DNA of 64,000 nt from Anaerolineae bacterium (GTDB lineage Bacteria > Chloroflexota > Anaerolineae > B4-G1 > SLSP01), in NCBI GenBank assembly GCA_026645815.1, contig JAPKMR010000009.1, positions 1 through 64,000 on the forward strand, in the 5' to 3' direction. Positions 26,632 through 35,414 of this stretch are shown here, piece by piece (position 1 is the first letter of the stretch; every line of letters starts with the position of its first letter). Position numbers and translations under genes: made by a program. The notes under the pieces are model-generated. The model had not been told where the DNA came from and ran no database searches. It was given only the letters and a program-made list of their open reading frames with translations.

Positions 26632-28155
26632 TCAATTACCTTCACTGAGAGCCCAAAGGCTCCCTAAGGGTTCCACCTCGTGGTTCTGCAGCCAACTTGA
26701 AGTGTAAACATCCAAATCCACAACCGCGATCGCCACCGCACGCTCACGGAAAGCCGGCAGAACCTGCTCAATATCCCAACAGCAGTAACCCACCTCTACA
26801 TCCTGACGCACACCCTCCACAATCTGCAGAAAGCGCAATGGAGATGCCAAAATCGGTTCCGCCAATAACAACGCACCAGGTGGCGCCGACTGCAGCGCCG
26901 ACTCCGCATACTCCCGTGGATCCGTGTACCCATTCTTAGCGGGCCATAAGAAGAAGGTCTTGCCCGCGGGTCCGGGCACGTGCCCACCATCGCGAAAGCT
27001 GAGACCCCGCTCAACCAGTTCCGGCGCAAGGCGATAGCTTCCTACGGGAACCAACAACACAGCCAGCACAATTATGCCATAGGCAACCCGCAACCGCGCC
27101 GGTTTCGAGAATTTGTGCTGAAGGTATTGCAGCAACTCTTCAAAACCCACTGCCATCCAGACCGCAAAAGCCACATAACTCGGCAGATAGAAAACATAAC
27201 GATCGCCCACACGATAGGCAAACGCGAACACAAACGCCATCCCGTAGATCAAAACCACATAAATCGCGTCAGACACAGGGAGACGCTTCCAAACACGCCA
27301 CATTCCCCAGAAACCGCAGAGCACTGCCAGACCTACAAATTGAAAGACGAGAAAAAATGTCCACTGAAAAGCGTCATCCGCTAGCCACTGGAGGGAAAAA
27401 TCGAACATGGCACCGCTAAAATCGTAGTTCTCAAAGGAGAACAACGCCCAGCGCAGAATCTCCATCCCCTGCAGATGTAGCGTCACAGTATCTCGCACCA
27501 GGAGCAACATCAGAGGGAGCAACCCCAATACCAAAGCCAGTCCTGCTCCCAACATGGTACGCCAATGGGGACGGCGTCGCCACAGCAACCACAAGCAAGC
27601 TGGAGCATACAAGCCCATCAGCAAATGCACACCCAAACCCAATCCAAACACCAGAGCTGCGGCAATCAATATCCAGGGGTTGCCCGTATGAAACCACCGC
27701 AACCCCAACCATGCGAATAGGAGCAATACCGTCATGGTCAGCGTATAAACCTCGGCGCGGACGGCATGTTGCCAGAAAGTGTGCGAGACCATAAAGGCTA
27801 ACACCGTCAGGAAACTTGCCGCGCGTTTCAGGCCCAGCTCCCGCAACAAGACAAAGAGTAGGCCCACGGTGAGCGCTCCAAACACACTGGAAACCAGATT
27901 CACCCGCCGGGCAACGTCGCCGCCCAGGAAACGCGTAAATTGGTGCGCAATCCATACCCACATTGGATGACTGCCCGCACTCCCCTGAAGAAGACGTTGC
28001 ACCGCATTCAGCTGTAAATGCCCGTCATCGCCCCATAAGACCGTCGGTGCTACTGTAAGCCAATAGAGACTATAAGCCAAACCTGTCACCATCAAGACCA
28101 GGAAGAAGTCTGAACAGCGTAGCGAAGACCAGGTCCTTTCAATTCTCGACTTCAA
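26632..28155 (-). CDS. DUF2723-type GT-C membrane protein, copy 1
   Basis: The product is about 507 residues from a TTG start, with some ten to twelve transmembrane helices. The first extracytoplasmic loop reads PTVLWGDDGHLQLNAVQRL...SHPMW. It has the acidic pair and the H-P element seen in DUF2723 and protein-O-mannosyltransferase-like GT-C proteins. The C-terminal segment after the last helix (about 400-507) is soluble and resembles that of copy 2 at 31069. Enzymes of this topology transfer sugars from lipid carriers at the outer face. It is 15 bases upstream of the GH-A-like gene and likely co-transcribed with it. Confidence 0.72.
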   Translation of the reverse strand: MKSRIERTWSSLRCSDFFLVLMVTGLAYSLYWLTVAPTVLWGDDGHLQLNAVQRLLQGSAGSHPMWVWIAHQFTRFLGGDVARRVNLVSSVFGALTVGLLFVLLRELGLKRAASFLTVLAFMVSHTFWQHAVRAEVYTLTMTVLLLFAWLGLRWFHTGNPWILIAAALVFGLGLGVHLLMGLYAPACLWLLWRRRPHWRTMLGAGLALVLGLLPLMLLLVRDTVTLHLQGMEILRWALFSFENYDFSGAMFDFSLQWLADDAFQWTFFLVFQFVGLAVLCGFWGMWRVWKRLPVSDAIYVVLIYGMAFVFAFAYRVGDRYVFYLPSYVAFAVWMAVGFEELLQYLQHKFSKPARLRVAYGIIVLAVLLVPVGSYRLAPELVERGLSFRDGGHVPGPAGKTFFLWPAKNGYTDPREYAESALQSAPPGALLLAEPILASPLRFLQIVEGVRQDVEVGYCCWDIEQVLPAFRERAVAIAVVDLDVYTSSWLQNHEVEPLGSLWALSEGN

Positions 28156-28478
28156 AGAGTCAACTCTCCCTAAATATACCTTCTTAATCCAGATAACTCA
28201 CATACCCACAGGGACACGTTACAGGCAGATCTTACACACCACTAGGTGTGAATGATTGGTAACAGGATCTCATAACTATAGGTGCAGCGGGCGCCCAGGA
28301 AAACAACGGGGTGGTGAAAAAAGGATATACGAGATAGTGAATGCGTTGAGGTCTAGAGTGGGCAAATTCCCCAGCACAAGACTGTGCTAACATAGTTTTC
28401 TCTACTATGCTGGAGCCAGGCAAATTCATCCTTCCCAATCCATCGTCGCCACCAAATCTCCACAGGACACTTAACGTC
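28156..28478. other. Gene-free stretch between two minus-strand genes
   Basis: There is no convincing gene in this 323-base region. It holds three small stem-loops: 28235-28240/28245-28250, 28373-28378/28383-28388 and 28391-28396/28404-28409. Each has a 6-bp stem and none has a convincing T-run. A minus-strand frame across it overlaps the end of the stalk-protein gene and has no ribosome site or protein-like composition. The promoter for the DUF2723/GH pair is expected here but no clear match was found. Confidence 0.5.
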
Positions 28479-29054
28479 TCACTTCGGCACGGCCCCACCC
28501 CGCCGGCGAGCGAGAGTGAATAGCCCCGCGCCTAGCCCCATCAACAACAGCCCACCACCGCCAAGGAGCAAGGGGGAGACACCCTCCGGCGTTTCGGCGT
28601 TCTCAACAGGTGTGGACGTTGCCGTCTGTGTTGGGGAAATATCCACGGTTTTTGCCTCCGTCGGAACGGAAGTTGGGGGCAACGTATTCGTGGGGGTAAT
28701 CGTAGGTGTACTCGATGGCGCCAATGGCGTAGCTATTGGTGTGACTGAAGGAGTAGGCGTGCGGGCGGGTTGGGCAGGTGTGGTAGCCGTCGCCAAAATA
28801 GGGGGAAGTGTCACCGTCGCAGGCAAATCCACCGTAGGAACAACGACCGTAGGAATAATGACCGTGGGCAATTCTGTAGGGAGATCAGTCGGCAGAGGCG
28901 GCAAGGTCGGCACCCCACCAATTGGAGTCAAAGTGGGCACGCTCTGCCGCAAGGCGTTTTGATCGGGAGCCGCCCAGGTCACAGGGAGCAACACCAGCGC
29001 ACTGAACAGCCCAGCCAGGACCGCAAAGCAAATCCACACCCTTTTTTGTCGCAT
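28479..29054 (-). CDS. Thr/Pro-rich surface stalk protein with C-terminal membrane anchor
   Basis: The product is 191 residues. An N-terminal signal peptide (VWICFAVLAGLFSALVLLPVTWA) is followed by about 110 residues dominated by Pro, Thr, Val and Ser (for example LPTDLPTELPTVIIPTVVVP). The C-terminus has a hydrophobic helix, LLLGGGGLLLMGLGAGLFTLA, followed by RRRGG. This is the layout of a wall- or membrane-anchored stalk, but no LPxTG sorting signal is present. It could be a substrate for the adjacent GT-C enzymes, since Thr/Ser-rich stalks are typical O-glycosylation targets; that is inference. It starts three bases after the DUF4012 gene stop. Confidence 0.7.
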   Translation of the reverse strand: MRQKRVWICFAVLAGLFSALVLLPVTWAAPDQNALRQSVPTLTPIGGVPTLPPLPTDLPTELPTVIIPTVVVPTVDLPATVTLPPILATATTPAQPARTPTPSVTPIATPLAPSSTPTITPTNTLPPTSVPTEAKTVDISPTQTATSTPVENAETPEGVSPLLLGGGGLLLMGLGAGLFTLARRRGGAVPK

Positions 29055-29057
29055 GGC

Positions 29058-31037
29058 TCAATCACCCTTGTTCAAACAGTAACGGAATTCCACGGTGCGA
29101 TCTGCCTGTAGGGTGTCCTCGAACACCCACAAGCCATCTGATTGCACCGGAAACACTTCTAACGTTTTGCACGATACCACATTCTGAGGGAGACGCAAGG
29201 ATACGCGCACAGGGATTTGCCGCAAGCCCGGCTGTTTCTGCCAATCCAGATGATAGACCCAAGTTCCCTCAGTCTCCTGCCGCAAGACACTAGGTGGAAG
29301 CGTGTAAGTGAAACTGAGTACGGTTTGCTCGCGGGTGGGCAACAAGAATCCCTGTCCCCACACAGTATGCGCCGTTGATTCAGGAAGCAGCTGTGCTTCG
29401 CCAGACCATGCCTCCCCACCCCACATCGCCTCGGCGGGGATAGGATGACGCGATGCCGATAGCAACTGGCTGCCGGAAGGCCCATAGACACGCACATATG
29501 CCCAATAACAGCGCTCCATCATCTCCACATACACAGGGTCCCAACGCGTCTCAGGGGTGCAGGCTATCTGTACCTGGCTGATGTTGGTGTAAGTCAAGGT
29601 CAGGGTAGCGATAGGTGGCGTCTGAGTCAGGTCCACCTCATAGGCCATGGCACGCGCGATCTTGGGGCTGGCTTTGTTATAGCCCACATTGGCTTCGCTC
29701 ACCAGCAGGAAATCGCCCTGTGGAACCTGAACCGCGCCATCCCAACCGCGTGCCGCGAGCACAGTTGCCGCTTCCGGGTTGGTCAACAGGACAATCTGAA
29801 TGTGGTGCTCATCCAGCAGCTGCAGCACCGTCTTCCCAGCAAGCGCCAGGTCAATATCGTCCAGCGATCCCTCCACACGCTGCCGCATCGCCTGCACCAG
29901 GTCCCCCATGAAGCTCTTACGGCTCAGGCGCCACTCGGTGGTGAATTTCCCCTCCGGCGGGGACCATGATTCGTGAATGTAGGTCATCAACGAAGCCTCG
30001 GTCACCACCTGCCCGGCAACTTCCACCTCCCCCAAAGCACCCACCAAACGCTGCACAGCTACCTGGTCCACGGCAATCACACCGTCGAAGGCGACCTCGC
30101 GCGAAGGGCGGTAGAGTCCCAGACCCTGCGCAACCGCCGCCGGGAAATCCGGCAACCAATTGCTGTCACGGAAGGTCAGCAGATCAATACCCATGAAGCG
30201 CTTCAGCGCCTCTGGCGCGAGCGGATAAGGCTGCGAGAAATCGTCCACAGTATAACTGTCGGCAAAGGTCACGCCACCGATTTGCCCTGAACGCACCTCC
30301 ACCTCACCTACAGCAGTAATGAAGCCCCCACCGGGACGCAGTTCATCATCGTTCAACGCCAGGAACAGATAGGTGCGCGGGGACGGTTTTCCCAGCAGCT
30401 CGGGCGCTACAACAGCCAGGCTCAACCCATCATTCAACAACGGCAACATTGAGTCCAGCAGTTTGAGCGGCTGTTGAAGCCGCCACGGCAGTTCTTCAGG
30501 GGATAGTTGCGCATAAGCTGCCTGCGCGCGCACGACAGCGACCTGTGCAGCCTGCAAGGGCTCGCGCTCGTCAGCCAGCATTTTGGTCACCAGTTCTGGA
30601 GTTAGGGCGCCGCTCTGCCAGGCTTGCAACGCGGGTTCGCCGAAATTCCACCCCAGCACCCCAGCCTCGGTCAGCGCATCTGCCAGATCCAGAAGTGGGG
30701 TCGCCTGTGCCAGTAGCGGACCCACCTTTGGTAACCACCCCAGCGCCGGACCCAGGCGCGTCAATCCACGCGCAGAGCGCAGAGCCACAACATCCGCGCG
30801 GATTTCCTTAAGGAGGTCTCCCACCTGCTCGGGATGCGCCTTGAGCGTTTCCATCGGAGATCCTTCCAGCAATGCCTGCGCCTCGGTGAGGTGTGCCTGC
30901 AACGATAGCGCAGAACGAAGTAGCTTCCCAGCTCCAAACCCCACGAGCAAGACGCCAAGCAGCAGCAATGCCCACGCTCCACGCTTCAAATTGCGGGATG
31001 TAAGCAGCGCCGCGAACCGATTTTCTTTCCGTTCCAC
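29058..31037 (-). CDS. DUF4012 domain membrane-anchored protein
   Basis: The product is 659 residues from a GTG start with GGAGG eight bases upstream. One N-terminal helix (AWALLLLGVLLVGFGAGKLL) is followed by an alpha-helical region and then the DUF4012 domain. The domain is recognised by FLALNDDELRPGGGFITAVG (about 222-241), FRDSNWLPDFPAAV and VDQVAVQRLVGALG. The C-terminal about 250 residues are beta-rich. DUF4012 proteins are common in Chloroflexota and actinobacterial envelope loci and have no established function. A relationship to LytR-type proteins is sometimes suggested by fold, but the sequence alone does not show it. The gene lies between the DUF2723 protein and the stalk protein. 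Confidence 0.85.
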   Translation of the reverse strand: MERKENRFAALLTSRNLKRGAWALLLLGVLLVGFGAGKLLRSALSLQAHLTEAQALLEGSPMETLKAHPEQVGDLLKEIRADVVALRSARGLTRLGPALGWLPKVGPLLAQATPLLDLADALTEAGVLGWNFGEPALQAWQSGALTPELVTKMLADEREPLQAAQVAVVRAQAAYAQLSPEELPWRLQQPLKLLDSMLPLLNDGLSLAVVAPELLGKPSPRTYLFLALNDDELRPGGGFITAVGEVEVRSGQIGGVTFADSYTVDDFSQPYPLAPEALKRFMGIDLLTFRDSNWLPDFPAAVAQGLGLYRPSREVAFDGVIAVDQVAVQRLVGALGEVEVAGQVVTEASLMTYIHESWSPPEGKFTTEWRLSRKSFMGDLVQAMRQRVEGSLDDIDLALAGKTVLQLLDEHHIQIVLLTNPEAATVLAARGWDGAVQVPQGDFLLVSEANVGYNKASPKIARAMAYEVDLTQTPPIATLTLTYTNISQVQIACTPETRWDPVYVEMMERCYWAYVRVYGPSGSQLLSASRHPIPAEAMWGGEAWSGEAQLLPESTAHTVWGQGFLLPTREQTVLSFTYTLPPSVLRQETEGTWVYHLDWQKQPGLRQIPVRVSLRLPQNVVSCKTLEVFPVQSDGLWVFEDTLQADRTVEFRYCLNKGD

Positions 31038-31068
31038 CAGGAAGCCTCCGATATTTAGAGTACTATCA

Positions 31069-32448
31069 CTACTGCGGAGGAAGCGCGATCACCATGCGCC
31101 CCTCGAAAAATGTCTCCAGACTCACCGGATCCGCCGACGCCCCCATAAACACCCGGTAGTCAGAACGCGCCCACAAATCACGGTCCACCACCATGATATC
31201 CGGACGCAGGTTCAGTACCTCCTGCGCATACCACAGAGCAAAAGTCTGTCCATCGGATGCTGTCACCAGGACCACATCAGCAGGCGCCTGGTCCAGGGTA
31301 GTGTCCAACCACGTGCTAACAGTGGTGTCCCGGCGCAGGTCAAGCGCGCCCCACTGCCAAATCACAACTGCCAGTGGTAACAGCAAGACCAACCAACGGA
31401 AGCGACGCCATGAAGCCTGCGCTAACAGAGACTCGAAGCCATCCGCCAACCACAGCGCAGGCAACGCCAGATATGGCACAAGGTACACCAGCGAATCGGT
31501 AGTATTATACCCGATCGCATAGAGGCTCGCCGCCCCAAAAGCCAATCCGGTGCGCCACACGAGCGATTTTTGACGGTGCCACAATACCCTAAGCCCAAGC
31601 AGTGCCAACAACACGCCTGCAGGCGTCAATTGCCGCACCAACAACACTGCCCATGCCAATAACCGCTGCGGTATATGCCTCCAAGGCAAGGAAAAAGCAT
31701 ATCCCCAATACAGGCGCGCCGTCACAAATTCCAACCAACCCGCCAGCGAGTGCAGGTCCCCCCAGGGTTGTAAGCCGACGCCCATGACCAGTAAGAGCAC
31801 ATAGGGCAGCAAGCCCACCAACACACCAACACCCCACGCCGGGAAACAGCGCCGCGGGACACTAAGCCACAGAGGCGCCAGAAAGACCAACACGGGGTGC
31901 ACAGATAGCCCAAGCCCCCAGACCAACCCGCCCAGGAAGGCGCGACGCACCGTCGCCGGGGGTTCCCATCCTAGCGCCAACGTTAGCACGGCAAAAAACG
32001 CCGCAGTGGAATAAACCTCAGTGACGAGCGCCTGCGACCAAAACAATGGGGCTACCGCCAGGGAGAGAGACGCAACCAGGGTGACTACCAGATCATGACC
32101 ACGGCGGAGAAGAAACGCTGCGAACACTGCCGCCGTGAGCGCAGCCATGATGGCAGAGAAGAGATTCAACCGCCAGGCAGGGGAAGCCCCCCACGAAAGG
32201 CGCAACCAGGCGCGCGTCAGCAACACATAGAGAGGAGCCCCCGGTGGGTGAGGAAGCCTATCGCCAGTTGCCGCCACCGCCAAGTCACCGCCATCGGCGC
32301 CCCAATGCGCCCAGGTGAGATCCGGTGCGAGCATCAGAGTGTAGAGCGTCAGTCCCGAGATGAAGATAACGCCCGCAACGACCAGATGACGGTAGGATGC
32401 CCCCTTAGCGAGCCTTAGTCCACAGCACAGATTGCGTCTTAGTGACAT
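31069..32448 (-). CDS. DUF2723-type GT-C membrane protein, copy 2
   Basis: The product is about 459 residues from the ATG at 32448; an ATG at 32484 would lengthen the overlap with the upstream GT2. The first loop is LAPDLTWAHWGADGGDLAVAA...PHPPGAPLYVLL, the DUF2723 hallmark with G-A-D-G-G-D and P-H-P-P-G. Roughly eleven transmembrane helices follow, then a short soluble C-terminus (about 390-459) with VVLVTASDGQTFALWYAQ. This type is thought to be a polyprenyl-phosphate-sugar-dependent glycosyltransferase. It shares topology and C-terminal style with the product at 26632-28155. It probably glycosylates a lipid or protein exported by this locus. Confidence 0.8.
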   Translation of the reverse strand: MSLRRNLCCGLRLAKGASYRHLVVAGVIFISGLTLYTLMLAPDLTWAHWGADGGDLAVAATGDRLPHPPGAPLYVLLTRAWLRLSWGASPAWRLNLFSAIMAALTAAVFAAFLLRRGHDLVVTLVASLSLAVAPLFWSQALVTEVYSTAAFFAVLTLALGWEPPATVRRAFLGGLVWGLGLSVHPVLVFLAPLWLSVPRRCFPAWGVGVLVGLLPYVLLLVMGVGLQPWGDLHSLAGWLEFVTARLYWGYAFSLPWRHIPQRLLAWAVLLVRQLTPAGVLLALLGLRVLWHRQKSLVWRTGLAFGAASLYAIGYNTTDSLVYLVPYLALPALWLADGFESLLAQASWRRFRWLVLLLPLAVVIWQWGALDLRRDTTVSTWLDTTLDQAPADVVLVTASDGQTFALWYAQEVLNLRPDIMVVDRDLWARSDYRVFMGASADPVSLETFFEGRMVIALPPQ

Positions 32449-33550
32449 AGCGTACAAAACCACCCAACATCGTGGCATTCGCAAAGCAGAAGTAGAAGAT
32501 CATGCGCACAGGTTTGAACTTCCACCCCCAAATTTCAAAGAGCCATCCCAGCGCCGCCAACAGATAGAACGCCGCCTGCCCCCAAAATGCCACACGGAAC
32601 AGGGGCTCAGCAGCCAACGCAGCGCTGGCAAACACTGCCGCCAACATAAAGAAAGGGGCAAGCCAGCGCAGAACTTTGTGCGAGACATACTGAAAAGCAA
32701 TCAGGCCATAGCGCGGAGAAAGCAAGCCGCGCAGGCGCCCAATTGCCTGGAAGCCACCCGCCGCCATCCGCGCCCGACGCCGCCACTCTCCCAGCAATGA
32801 GGGCGAAGCCTCTTCCCAGGTCACCGCGCCAGGCTCATAGACGACACGCCAGCCATCCATCACAAGCCGCATTGCCAAAACGAAATCCTCGATCAGGTTA
32901 TCCGTCTCCAGAGGGCGGTACAGCTCACGGCGAATGGCAAAAAACTCCCCCACCGCGCCAATCGCTGTGCTCACCAGCGAATCCGCCCGTTTCATAAAAG
33001 CCTCGTAGCGCCAATACGCCGATTCCCCCTGAGCCTGGACGTCGGCGGCAGGACGAATGCGCTTCTCGCCACTCACGCATGCCACTTTGGGATCGGAAAA
33101 GTTGGGCAGTATCTGCCGCAGGCTATGCAACTCCATTATCGCATTCGCGTCAGAGAACACCAGGATATCACCATGCGCATAGGGCACAGCGCGATTCATT
33201 GCTGCAATCTTGCCCTGCCGCTCCGGTTGGTACAGAAGCTGCACCCCCATTTCCGCATAAGCAGCGACCAGTTCCATCGTTCGGTCAGTCGAGCCATCAG
33301 TAATAACAATAATCTCGCGCAACGCAGTCGGGTAATCCAGAGCCAGGATATTCTCCAGCTTCTCACGAATAACCGCTTCTTCATTGTACGCGGGAATAAT
33401 GAAGGTAACCGGCAATTCCAGCGGCGCGCGGTGATGGGGGCGCGGGCGATAGCGCGCCAGCAAAGCGATGAAGAACGGGTAACCGATATAGGTCCAGAAA
33501 ATCAACAAGGCTGATAGAACAAAGATGCCAATGAGAATCCAGCGCACCAT
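32405..33550 (-). CDS. Membrane-bound GT2 glycosyltransferase (cellulose-synthase-like topology)
   Basis: The product is 381 residues. One N-terminal helix is followed by a cytosolic GT-A domain with FIIPAYNEEAVIREKL, VITDGSTDRT, LVFSDANAI (DxD-like), IEDFVLAMRL (catalytic base region) and EWRRRARMAAGG (the Q/RxxRW-like product-binding element). Three or four C-terminal helices follow. Processive enzymes of this type make beta-linked polysaccharides and extrude them; non-processive lipid glycosyltransferases share the layout. The R-R-A-R-M in place of QxxRW makes processivity uncertain. It overlaps the downstream DUF2723 gene by about 44 bases. Confidence 0.82.
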   Translation of the reverse strand: MVRWILIGIFVLSALLIFWTYIGYPFFIALLARYRPRPHHRAPLELPVTFIIPAYNEEAVIREKLENILALDYPTALREIIVITDGSTDRTMELVAAYAEMGVQLLYQPERQGKIAAMNRAVPYAHGDILVFSDANAIMELHSLRQILPNFSDPKVACVSGEKRIRPAADVQAQGESAYWRYEAFMKRADSLVSTAIGAVGEFFAIRRELYRPLETDNLIEDFVLAMRLVMDGWRVVYEPGAVTWEEASPSLLGEWRRRARMAAGGFQAIGRLRGLLSPRYGLIAFQYVSHKVLRWLAPFFMLAAVFASAALAAEPLFRVAFWGQAAFYLLAALGWLFEIWGWKFKPVRMIFYFCFANATMLGGFVRYVTKTQSVLWTKAR

Positions 33551-33567
33551 AGCACCCCCATCACGCC

Positions 33568-34395
33568 CTACAGGGCATATTCCACCACGACATAGCGGCA
33601 GAAGCGCCGGAGAAAGGGTAAGTGGCGCAGCAGAAAGCCATCAACAGCCCAGAGAAAGCGAAAGAGCGCTCCGCCCTCGCCACCTAACAGGCGCGACAAA
33701 CTGGAAAGGAGATAAAATTCGCGAACCTCTGTAGTGCTGAAGAAACTTCCCAGCAGGGCAATATCGGCATAGGTCAACGGACGCTCGTGTTGCGAGTGGT
33801 ATTTACCACGGTAGGGAAGATGGCGGCGGGCGAATTCCAGCACTGGATTTGCGCCCAGTGGCTCACGGAACAGCGCCTTGCCCCCAGGCTTGAGCACACG
33901 TCGAAGCTCAGCGCCCAGCACCTCCAGGTCAGTATGGTGCAGCACGCCGAAGCCCAACACCCAGTCGAAGGTCTCTGCCGGGAAATCCAGACGCTCCGCC
34001 GGCATAAGATGCGTATGCACCAAAGCCTCTACGCCGTTCGTGGCAGCACGCTGCCGTGTGATCTCCAACGCCGCGGGCGCCACATCCACGGCTTCCACTT
34101 GCGCTCCGTGGCGCGCCACAAAAATCGAAAAATCGCCCGGTCCGCAACCCAGGTCCACAACTCGCTGGCCCTGAAGATCGCCCAGACGTTCCAGCATATA
34201 CGCCAACGAGCGCCCCAAATCCTGCTCAAACAATGCCGCATCGAGAGGGATCTCCAGGTCCAGTTTGCCCGCAGCCAGGATTTCGGACCAATGGTCGTCA
34301 AAGAAGCGCCCCTCCGCAACCTGAACTTCTGTCCAGGTCTCCGGCGCAAGTCCCGCAGCTACGGGTGTTTTCTCAGCCCCAGGCTCCATGCCCAT
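33568..34395 (-). CDS. Class I SAM-dependent methyltransferase
   Basis: The product is 275 residues. Motif I VVDLGCGPGDFSIFVA (about 78-93), motif II VEAVDVAPAALEI, and post-I FDWVLGFGVLHHTDLEVLGAELRRVLKPGGKALFREPLGANP match the Methyltransf_11/25 type. This is the most canonical methyltransferase in the window. The start overlaps the upstream flippase-like gene by 37 bases. The C-terminal Arg/Leu-rich part (SLSRLLGG...FLLRHLPFLRRFCRYVVV) could contact membrane. A lipid-linked sugar or a small lipid is a reasonable guess at the substrate, given the neighbours. Confidence 0.8.
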   Translation of the reverse strand: MGMEPGAEKTPVAAGLAPETWTEVQVAEGRFFDDHWSEILAAGKLDLEIPLDAALFEQDLGRSLAYMLERLGDLQGQRVVDLGCGPGDFSIFVARHGAQVEAVDVAPAALEITRQRAATNGVEALVHTHLMPAERLDFPAETFDWVLGFGVLHHTDLEVLGAELRRVLKPGGKALFREPLGANPVLEFARRHLPYRGKYHSQHERPLTYADIALLGSFFSTTEVREFYLLSSLSRLLGGEGGALFRFLWAVDGFLLRHLPFLRRFCRYVVVEYAL

Positions 34396-35414
34396 CGCTC
34401 CTTAAAATTCCCCCGAGTCAACTTCGAGAAGCGCTGCCAGGTGGACCAGCCTCCCAAAATGACCAGCGGGCTGATCAAGACCACGTTCAATGCCAGCCCT
34501 AGCGCCGTGGCCTCCACACGCACAATCTCGAACCAGCGCAGCGTCATCACCGTAACGGCACCGATCACACCAACCAGTGCCGGCGGCGTAGGAACCAGAT
34601 TGCTCAGGTAAATGGTCAATGAGAGCACCAATGCCACGTGCCACTGCACCGGCAACCCGAACGCCGCGAGCATCGCTGCCATAGTGAAAACAGAAGCCAA
34701 CCAGTTTCCCACCGTCAGCGCCAAAACCGGCAACGCACTTTTCAAATCGGCCAATGCTCCCAGGCCATCAAGAATCTCACTGATCAAACGCATCAACCGC
34801 ACCTGCCAACGCGCCGGCAACCAGCCACGGAAACCAAGGATACGTCCCGCCAAAGCCTTGAGCCGCGCGCGCCCCAACCAGATGGCCAGCAACGCCGCCA
34901 GCAATGCCACACCGCTGAGTCCCATGCTCATGCCCGAGGAAAGCGGGAACCAATCGGGCAGCACCGCTGCCGGCAGAATCAAGATGATTAAACAACCCAC
35001 TGCCAGGAGGTCGAGGGATTTTTCCACCACGATGGTGCTCAATGTCGAGCCAGCAGAAACATGCTCCTGCAACATTAGCCCGACACGGGCAATTTCACCC
35101 AGGCGCAAGGGTACGAGAACATTCAACATCTGCGCTGTCATCAAGACGGGGAAGGTGCTCAACCAGGAAGCCGGACGAGAGAGCCGCGGGTAAAGAAACC
35201 ACCAACGCGCCGCTTTGATGAATGCCACCGCAACCACGGCTGCCAGCGCCGCCGCCAACCAGGGCGCCTGAGATTGCAGCAGTGCTGTCCGAAGCTCCTC
35301 CAAATCCAGCCCGCGCAACGATAGCCACAGACAGAGTCCGCCGATTGCAAGCCCTAAAAGCCCACGCCCGAGGTTGATACGCCATGATTTCTGCATCAAG
35401 AGCGTCACACTCAC
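34359..35414 (-). CDS. Flippase-like membrane protein (LPG synthase TM region / UPF0104), second copy
   Basis: The product is 351 residues from a GTG start that overlaps the upstream stop by four bases (GTGA). About eight hydrophobic segments are visible. VLVPLRLGEIARVGLM and the later YLSNLVPTPPALVGVIGAV fit the family's N-R-[FL]-x-P-x-[RK]-x-G-[ED] and P-x-P-[GA]-x-[IV]-G patterns. Proteins of this family are implicated in flipping or modifying lipid-linked molecules. It is the functional analogue in this locus of the protein at 7773-8747. Confidence 0.78.
   Translation of the reverse strand: MSVTLLMQKSWRINLGRGLLGLAIGGLCLWLSLRGLDLEELRTALLQSQAPWLAAALAAVVAVAFIKAARWWFLYPRLSRPASWLSTFPVLMTAQMLNVLVPLRLGEIARVGLMLQEHVSAGSTLSTIVVEKSLDLLAVGCLIILILPAAVLPDWFPLSSGMSMGLSGVALLAALLAIWLGRARLKALAGRILGFRGWLPARWQVRLMRLISEILDGLGALADLKSALPVLALTVGNWLASVFTMAAMLAAFGLPVQWHVALVLSLTIYLSNLVPTPPALVGVIGAVTVMTLRWFEIVRVEATALGLALNVVLISPLVILGGWSTWQRFSKLTRGNFKERWAWSLGLRKHP

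Noticed and set aside
28232-28498. Minus-strand open frame of about 88 codons in the gap after the DUF2723 gene
   Set aside because: It has no ribosome site, it overlaps the end of the stalk-protein gene, and its composition is not protein-like.
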